Source: Devosia submarina
Lineage (GTDB): Bacteria; Pseudomonadota; Alphaproteobacteria; Rhizobiales; Devosiaceae
Assembly: GCF_003056345.1 (NCBI RefSeq)
Contig: NZ_PYWB01000005.1
Location: 248,001-312,000 of the forward strand
Reading direction: 5' to 3'
DNA length: 64,000 nucleotides
Shown here: in pieces, positions 58,944 through 64,000 of the stretch
Position numbering within the stretch: the first letter of the stretch is position 1
Layout of the letters: the number at the start of each line of letters is the position of its first letter
Program-made: the position numbers and the translations under genes
The notes under the pieces: generated by a model
What the model saw: the letters and a program-made list of their open reading frames with translations, nothing else
The model's database searches: none
Told to the model about the DNA's origin: nothing

Positions 58944-60017
58944 CTAGGCGACTTGCTGGTTTGTGGCTGCACGGCGCTGGGTGACGGCTTCGGCCAAGGA
59001 TTCGAGGGCCGTGACGGTGGTGCCCCAGTCGATGCAGCCGTCTGTAATGGACTGGCCGTGAACGAGATCCTGGCCGGGAACGAGGTCCTGGCGGCCGGCA
59101 ACGAGGTTGGATTCAATCATGACGCCGATGATGCGGCGGTCGCCGGCGGCGAGTTGCTGGCCAATGTCGGCGAGGACCAGGGGCTGGTTTTCCGGCTTCT
59201 TGCTCGAATTGGCGTGGCTGGCATCGACCATGATGGCGGGTTGGAGGCCAGCCTTGGTGGCTGCAGCCGCGGCAGCGTCGATGCTCGCGGCGTCGTAATT
59301 GGTGGTTTTGCCGCCGCGCAGGATGATGTGGCAATCCTCGTTGCCGGTGGTCGCGGCAATGGCGGAGCGGCCGTCCTTGGTGACGGCGAGGAAATGGTGG
59401 GGCTGGCTGGCGGACTGGACGGCATCAAGGGCGATCTTGACGTTGCCATCGGTGCCGTTCTTGAAGCCGACGGGGCAGGAGAGGCCGGAGGCGAGTTCGC
59501 GGTGGATCTGCGACTCGGTGGTGCGGGCACCGATGGCAGCCCAGCTGACGAGGTCCGCAATATATTGCGGGGTGGTCATGTCGAGGAATTCGCAGGCGGC
59601 TGGCAGACCCATATTGGCGATGTCGAGCAGCAGGGCCCGGGCTGTGTGCAGGCCCTGATCGATCCGGAAACTGCCATCGAGATTGGGATCATTGATGAGG
59701 CCCTTCCAGCCGACAGTGGTGCGGGGCTTTTCGAAGTAGACGCGCATGATGATCTCGAGCCGGTCGCCCAAGGTCTCACGCAGCGCGACGAGGCGCTTGG
59801 CGTAGTCCAGCGCCGCGGCGGGATCGTGGATGGAGCAGGGGCCAACGATGACGGCGAGGCGGTCGTCATTGCCCCCGAGAATATTGTGGAATGCATGCCG
59901 GGCACCAATGACGGTGCGGGTCGCACGGTCGGTGCGCGGATGCTGGCGCATGATTTCGATGGGGGTGGCGAGTTCCTGGATGGCGCTGATGCGCAGATCG
60001 TCGGTGGATTTCAGCAT
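58944..60017 (-). CDS. aroG: 3-deoxy-7-phosphoheptulonate synthase (class I, AroF/G/H type)
   Basis: 357 aa DAHP synthase, condensing phosphoenolpyruvate and erythrose 4-phosphate at the head of the shikimate pathway. Motifs: VIVGPCSIHDPAAALDYAKRL, MRVYFEKPRTTVGWKGLINDP, IGARTTESQIHRELASGLSCPVGFKNGTDG, RGGKTTNYD and ASHANSSKKPENQ. These are close to the enteric class I-alpha enzyme; most alphaproteobacteria use a different (class II) DAHP synthase, so this may be an extra isozyme or acquisition. GAGGAGC precedes the ATG at 60017. The gene and repeats split the usual uvrC-pgsA order. Confidence 0.95.
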   Translation of the reverse strand: MLKSTDDLRISAIQELATPIEIMRQHPRTDRATRTVIGARHAFHNILGGNDDRLAVIVGPCSIHDPAAALDYAKRLVALRETLGDRLEIIMRVYFEKPRTTVGWKGLINDPNLDGSFRIDQGLHTARALLLDIANMGLPAACEFLDMTTPQYIADLVSWAAIGARTTESQIHRELASGLSCPVGFKNGTDGNVKIALDAVQSASQPHHFLAVTKDGRSAIAATTGNEDCHIILRGGKTTNYDAASIDAAAAAATKAGLQPAIMVDASHANSSKKPENQPLVLADIGQQLAAGDRRIIGVMIESNLVAGRQDLVPGQDLVHGQSITDGCIDWGTTVTALESLAEAVTQRRAATNQQVA

Positions 60018-60237
60018 GGTGGCTCCTCGGGATTTTGGGTGAGGCGGCCACAAAAACCGCCTCGAATGATCGGGCGGTGGGCTGGGGTTTGATGCTTATC
60101 GGGTCAGGATCAGATCAAGCGCGCGCTAGCCTCCGCCGGGAGCGGATAGCTAAAGTACCAAAACGAGATGGTTGCGAGGGAGATCATGGCGAAACTGTAG
60201 CCCGGCGTTTTCGACTTGTCGACTCCCTTGTTTTGGA

Positions 60238-60540
60238 CGTGCCGAAGCGCCGCCCCGGGTGCGGTGATGAACAGCGTTGATGTGGCGAGGCCTTGCCCCG
60301 GTAAGTTTTAGTGTAGTGAGACAAAGCTTCGCCACATCAGATGGGATTTTCCGGCGCGCGCGACTCTGGTCCCTGAGCCTCCCAGAGGCATTGGTGACAC
60401 TTCCGCTTGCCTACGGGGATCACGAACATCCCCGCCCCATCTGCCCCTTCACAAGCCGGTTCGCGCGACCCGCTGGTTCGTGAAGGCAGTGGGGGGAGAT
60501 TAGCGCATGGGGATGGTGGGGGGAGAAGGGGGAGAGATTT
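60238..60540. repeat. Structured dispersed repeat A, copy 2 (possible ncRNA)
   Basis: 303 bp, same orientation as 1924-2228. Core 60340-60445 differs at one base. Left stem pairs GATGTGGCGAGGC (60279-60291) with 60326-60338. Closing stem AGATGGG (60339-60345) pairs with CCCATCT (60436-60442). Inside lies GGGGAT-CACGAAC-ATCCCC, a perfect hairpin. Right stem pairs CCTTCAC (60446-60452) with GTGAAGG (60480-60486). Compared with copy 1, both flanking stems changed sequence but kept complementarity. On the minus strand it would be about 220 bp upstream of aroG. The 220 bp before it hold nothing else I can name. Confidence 0.8.
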
Positions 60541-60570
60541 AGTTTTGTGCGCGGGAGAGGACCCCCACCT

Positions 60571-60594
60571 AGCCTCCCCCTGGGAAGGGGAGGG
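60571..60594. repeat. Short palindrome E, variant copy (reverse of 26069 unit)
   Basis: AGCCTCCCCC-TGGG-AAGGGGAGGG, preceded by ACCCCCACCT. Reverse complement matches the 26069-26104 unit. Confidence 0.6.
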
Positions 60595-60635
60595 ACTGGT
60601 GCGGTTGGTGGGGCGCATGCGGGCAATCAGTAGAT

Positions 60636-60722
60636 CTCATGGTGAGCGTGTCGAACCATGAGGGCGTGGCACCTGAGGCCTCCACTCGCTCGGCCTCGTG
60701 GTTCGTGTAAGCTCACCATGAG
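60636..60722. repeat. Palindromic repeat D, copy 2
   Basis: Inverted ends CTCATGGTGAGC (60636-60647) and GCTCACCATGAG (60711-60722), a perfect 12 bp match. Inside, TCGAACCATGAGG (60651-60663) and CCTCGTGGTTCG (60694-60705) form a second inverted pair. A partial relative lies at 60895-60921, just before the uvrC stop. Confidence 0.7.
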
Positions 60723-60769
60723 GCCTTGGGGAACATCGTGCATGGGGAGGATGGTTCAACAATCCCGAT

Positions 60770-60855
60770 CGTCATCCTCGGGCCTGACCCGAGGAGACTG
60801 TACTTGCGGAGCGTTGGTTAAGTGTAGAACCTTCGGGTCAGGCCCGAGGGTGACG
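60770..60855. repeat. Palindromic repeat B, copy 3
   Basis: 86 bp with inverted ends CGTCATCCTCGGGCCTGACCC and GGGTCAGGCCCGAGGGTGACG, more nearly perfect than the other copies, and the shared centre CTTGCGGAGCG. Confidence 0.75.
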
Positions 60856-60927
60856 GTCGGCGAGTGGGGACAAGATGGGGCCGATAAATAGACCTCATGG
60901 TTGGCCTTTCGAACCAGGAGGGGCGGC

Positions 60928-62814
60928 TCAGCCGCCTGGGTTGAAATGGTCGTAGACCAGCTGGGCCATGGTGCCCGAGATGCCGGGGACGGCGTTTAGG
61001 TCGGTGAGGGAGGCGCGGCTGACGGCTTTGGCGGAGCCGAAATGGTTGAGCAGGGCGCGCTTGCGGGTGGGGCCAATGCCTTCGATTTCGTCGAGCGGGT
61101 TCTTGATCTGGTCCTTTTTGCGCTTGGCACGGTGGGTTCCGATGGCGAAGCGGTGGGCTTCATCGCGCAGGCGCTGGACATAGTAGAGGACGGGATCGCG
61201 GTGGGGCAGCATGAAGGCCTCCCGGCCTTCCATGAAGAATTTTTCGCGGCCGGCGTCGCGTTCCTCGCCCTTGGCGATGCCGATAAAGGTCACGTCGCGC
61301 GGCAGGTTCATGGCCGAGATCACTTCGCGCACGGCGTTGAGCTGGCCGGCGCCGCCGTCAATGAAGACAACGTCTGGCCAATCGGGCATGCCGCCGCCTT
61401 CGTCCTCCACCTCGTCTTCGGCTTCGTTGGCCAGGCGCGTGAACCGGCGGGTAAGCACTTCGCGCATCATGCCGAAATCGTCGCCAGCGGTGATGTCGGA
61501 TTTGATGTTGAAGGTACGGTAGTGCTTTTTCGAAAAGCCTTCTTCGCCGGCGACAATCATGGCGCCCACGGCATTGGTGCCCGAAATGTGGGAGTTGTCG
61601 TAGACCTCGATGCGGCGGGGAGGCTCGTTAAGGCCAAAGCAATTGGCGACCCCTTCAAGCAGCGCACGGTTGGTGGCGCCTTCGGCAAGCTGGCGGCCGA
61701 GGGCTTCGCGGGCATTGTTGAGGGCGTGATTGACAAGGTCGCGCTTTTCGCCCCGCTTGGGCTGCTCGATATAAACGCGGCGGCCAGCGCGGGTGGAAAG
61801 GGCTTCGGCCATAAGGTCGGGTTCGGCGAGGTCGTGGCTGACGAGGACCAGGCGCGCGGGGGTACGATTTTCGTAGAACTGGCCGATAAAGGCTTCGAGC
61901 ACCTCGGCGTCGGTGAGGCTGGCGTCGGCACGAGGGCGATAAGGGTAGTTGCCCCAGTTCTGGTAGGCGCGAAAAAAGAACACCTGAACGCAGAACTGGC
62001 CGCCTTCATGATGGATGGCAAAGACGTCGGCCTCCTCGACGGATTTAGCGGTGGCATCGCCCTGTGACTGGACGAGGGCCAGGGCCGAGAGGCGGTCGCG
62101 CAGGAGTGCGGCGCGTTCAAAATCAAGCTGTTCGGCGGCCTCGTTCATCTCGCGCTGGAGATGGTCGCGCACGCTTTGCGACTTGCCCGAAAGGAATTGC
62201 CGGGCGTCTTCAACCAGTTCGCCATAACCTTCGAGCGAAATTTCGCGCGTGCAGGGGCCCGCGCAGCGCTTGATCTGGTGCATGAGGCAGGGGCGGGTGC
62301 GGGCGGCGTAGAAGCTGTCCGAGCAATTGCGCAGCAGGAACGCCTTTTGAAGGCTCGCAATGGTGCGGCCGACGGCCGTGGCCGAGGCGAAAGGGCCGAA
62401 ATAATGGCCCTGGCGGCGACGGGTACCGCGATGTTTGGTGAGTTCGGGCGCCTCGTGATCGGTGGCGATCAGGATATAGGGGAAGCTCTTGTCGTCGCGC
62501 AGCAGGACGTTGAAGCGCGGCTTGAGCCGCTTGATCATGTTGGCTTCAAGCAGCAGCGCTTCGGACTCGGTTTCGGTGCGCACGAATTCCATGCTGACCG
62601 TGGCGGCGATCATGCGCTGCAGGCGCAGTTCGAGCGCGTCGGGGCGCGTGTAATTGGTGACACGGGCCTTGAGGTTGCGCGCCTTGCCGACATACATGAC
62701 CTCGCCTTGCGCATCGAGCATGCGATAAACGCCAGGGGCGGCGGGCAAGGTGCGCACGAATTCGCGGATAACTTCGTGGCCTGATTTGACTTGTGGAATG
62801 GTCTGGTCGGTCAT
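60928..62814 (-). CDS. uvrC: UvrABC system protein C (excinuclease subunit)
   Basis: 628 aa nuclease that makes both incisions in nucleotide excision repair. N-terminal GIY-YIG domain ([27 protein letters not shown]), central Cys-rich region and UVR motif ([11 protein letters not shown]), RNase H-like endonuclease ([28 protein letters not shown]) and C-terminal helix-hairpin-helix ([18 protein letters not shown]). Start ATG at 62814 overlaps the SDR stop as ATGA; a longer frame into the SDR gene is not supported. Confidence 0.97.
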   Translation of the reverse strand: MTDQTIPQVKSGHEVIREFVRTLPAAPGVYRMLDAQGEVMYVGKARNLKARVTNYTRPDALELRLQRMIAATVSMEFVRTETESEALLLEANMIKRLKPRFNVLLRDDKSFPYILIATDHEAPELTKHRGTRRRQGHYFGPFASATAVGRTIASLQKAFLLRNCSDSFYAARTRPCLMHQIKRCAGPCTREISLEGYGELVEDARQFLSGKSQSVRDHLQREMNEAAEQLDFERAALLRDRLSALALVQSQGDATAKSVEEADVFAIHHEGGQFCVQVFFFRAYQNWGNYPYRPRADASLTDAEVLEAFIGQFYENRTPARLVLVSHDLAEPDLMAEALSTRAGRRVYIEQPKRGEKRDLVNHALNNAREALGRQLAEGATNRALLEGVANCFGLNEPPRRIEVYDNSHISGTNAVGAMIVAGEEGFSKKHYRTFNIKSDITAGDDFGMMREVLTRRFTRLANEAEDEVEDEGGGMPDWPDVVFIDGGAGQLNAVREVISAMNLPRDVTFIGIAKGEERDAGREKFFMEGREAFMLPHRDPVLYYVQRLRDEAHRFAIGTHRAKRKKDQIKNPLDEIEGIGPTRKRALLNHFGSAKAVSRASLTDLNAVPGISGTMAQLVYDHFNPGG

Positions 62815-63578
62815 GATCGTGGAGTGGGGGCCCGGCGGGCCGGAAATTCGATGTGGCGGCCGCCATCGAGCGCCAGCATCTGGCCGGTCATGGAAGGCGT
62901 GTTGAGCAACATTATGACGCCCTGGGCGATCGCCTCGGGCCCGGCATTGCGCTGCAGCGGCAGGGAGCGGACGGATTGTTCGAAAGCTTCCTGGGATTGC
63001 CCGGCATGCGGCAGGACAGGGCCAGGGCCTATGGCGTTGACGCGAATGGCCGGAGCGAGCGACTGGGCGAGGGTGCGCGTTGCCGTCCAAAGAACGGACT
63101 TGGAGAGGGTATAGCTGAAATAGGATGGCGCAGGATGGAGCACACGTTCGTCGATGATATTGACGATGTTGCCTTCCTCGCCCTCAGGAAGTTGGGCCGC
63201 AAAGTCGCGGGCCAGGAAAATGGGCGCTTCGGCATGGATGGCGAAATGCTGGTCCCACAAGACCTCATCGACATCCCGGATGCTGTCGCGCTCGAAACTG
63301 GAGGCATTGTTGACGAGGATTGTGAGCGGACCAAAGATCGATGCTGCTTGCGCAATGACTTCTGCCCGTTCCGGGCGCTGGGCGAGGTCGGCCCGAAGGA
63401 TGGCGGCACGGCCACCTTCTGCAGCAATCGCGTCGCGCGTTTTTTCTGCGCCTTCAAGATCGGAGCGGTAGTGGATAACGACGGCATGACCGTGGCGCGC
63501 CAGGGTTAGGGCAATGGCGGCGCCGATGCGGGTGCTGGCGCCGGTGACCAGCGCTATCGATGAGGATTGATTCGTCAT
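62811..63578 (-). CDS. SDR-family oxidoreductase (FolM/pteridine reductase-like)
   Basis: 255 aa short-chain dehydrogenase: cofactor motif GASTRIG (13-19), NNAS (90-93), catalytic Y156-x-x-x-K160 in SYFSYTLSK. The TRIG turn and the segment [20 protein letters not shown] resemble FolM-type dihydromonapterin/pteridine reductases rather than general SDRs. It overlaps uvrC by 4 bp and is first in this operon. Substrate is inferred. Confidence 0.9.
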   Translation of the reverse strand: MTNQSSSIALVTGASTRIGAAIALTLARHGHAVVIHYRSDLEGAEKTRDAIAAEGGRAAILRADLAQRPERAEVIAQAASIFGPLTILVNNASSFERDSIRDVDEVLWDQHFAIHAEAPIFLARDFAAQLPEGEEGNIVNIIDERVLHPAPSYFSYTLSKSVLWTATRTLAQSLAPAIRVNAIGPGPVLPHAGQSQEAFEQSVRSLPLQRNAGPEAIAQGVIMLLNTPSMTGQMLALDGGRHIEFPARRAPTPRS

Positions 63579-63733
63579 GCGGCAGTTGTAACCTTTGGCG
63601 GCAGTTTAGTGCTGAATGAACCTGATCAACAATGCGCGGGTGGGAGGTTCCCTGGCTGGGGCAGGCGCTATGGCTAGGCAATAGCACCTATTTGCGCTAG
63701 CGCTCTCCTGCACCCCTTAGATAAGCATCGAGC

Positions 63734-64000
63734 ATGACCATTTCATCCAGTACCGGCCGCACGGATAATGTGGGCCAGGCAATTGTTTTGACTGTTTTCA
63801 CCGTCGCGGTATTCGGCATCCAGGATGTTCTGTCCAAGACGCTGGTGCAGACCTATTCGCCCTTCCAGGTGACCATGGTGCGCTATTGGGGCTTTGCGCT
63901 GTTTGCGCTGTTTCTGGTGTTGCGGCAGGCGCCCTTGCGGCAGGCGTTGAGCTCGAAAGTGCCGCTGCTGCAGGTGGTGCGCGGCTCGCTCCTGATCATC
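63734..64000 (+). CDS. EamA/DMT-family transporter (3' end cut by window)
   Basis: The first 89 codons of a membrane protein: MTISSSTGRTDNVGQAIVLTVFTVAVFGIQDVLSKTLVQTYSPFQVTMVRYWGFALFALFLVLRQAP. One predicted helix followed by a conserved S/TPFQ-x3-R motif and a second helix, as in EamA-domain transporters. Divergent from the SDR-uvrC operon, with 155 bp between. Substrate unknown. Confidence 0.8.
   Translation, partial: MTISSSTGRTDNVGQAIVLTVFTVAVFGIQDVLSKTLVQTYSPFQVTMVRYWGFALFALFLVLRQAPLRQALSSKVPLLQVVRGSLLII

Noticed and set aside
63579-63733. LexA (SOS) box upstream of the SDR-uvrC operon
   Set aside because: I looked for GTTC-N7-GTTC and found only one half-site.

Overview
The window looks like chromosomal DNA from a GC-rich alphaproteobacterium of the order Hyphomicrobiales, probably close to Devosia or Pelagibacterium. 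This is an inference from protein families and gene order: carA divergent from yqeY and followed by dnaG-rpoD, a glgP-glgB-glgC-glgA-pgm-glgX operon, PstA and PstC with long N-terminal extensions, a DUF1236 protein, and an SDR-uvrC / pgsA-moaD-moaE neighbourhood. I saw no phage genes, transposase, CRISPR array, rRNA or plasmid functions. Almost all genes are intact housekeeping or metabolic genes. The first gene (cpdB) and the last (a DMT-family transporter) are cut by the window edges.

Layout. 1-2.7 kb: a Tat-exported CpdB-like nucleotidase, then a 0.9 kb gene-free block packed with repeats. 2.7-8.2 kb: ypfJ metallopeptidase, cupin, carA, yqeY, an efflux pump and small membrane proteins. 8.3-13.5 kb: dnaG and rpoD followed by a DUF2442 gene, an HlyU-family gene and a 73-aa gene. 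13.6-20.9 kb: luciferase-like oxidoreductase, DUF533 protein, a small membrane protein, a large acidic OmpA-family protein, yjbQ, a TauE/SafE exporter and a SIMPL protein. 21.1-25.9 kb: a hydrolase/dehydratase plus aldehyde dehydrogenase pair that fits oxidative sugar-acid breakdown, a 48-aa gene, and an MFS pump with an extra C-terminal domain. 26.1-32.5 kb: the phosphate regulon pstS-pstC-pstA-pstB-phoU-phoB, with a PHO box upstream of pstS and a terminator after it. 32.5-41.7 kb: IclR regulator, tRNA-Ile2(CAU), two exported proteins, a GGDEF/EAL protein, LysE, a nucleoside hydrolase and a Kef antiporter. 41.8-53.7 kb: the glycogen operon, ending in a CpdA-like phosphoesterase. 53.7-64 kb: GNAT, DUF3995, MliC and a hypothetical protein, MarR, ilvE, moaE-moaD-pgsA, an enteric-type DAHP synthase, a second 0.9 kb repeat block, uvrC-SDR and the truncated transporter.

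How genes work together. The pst/pho block is a complete phosphate-uptake and sensing unit except for phoR. The glycogen operon carries synthesis (GlgC, GlgA, GlgB), degradation (GlgP, GlgX) and the link to glycolysis (Pgm), with several overlapping start and stop codons.

The most unusual signal is a dispersed element of about 305 bp found twice (1924-2228 and 60238-60540). Its 106-nt core differs at one base between copies, while two flanking stems differ in sequence but keep base pairing through about six compensatory changes. This is the pattern of a conserved structured RNA or a structured mobile repeat. Several other palindromic repeat families sit beside it.
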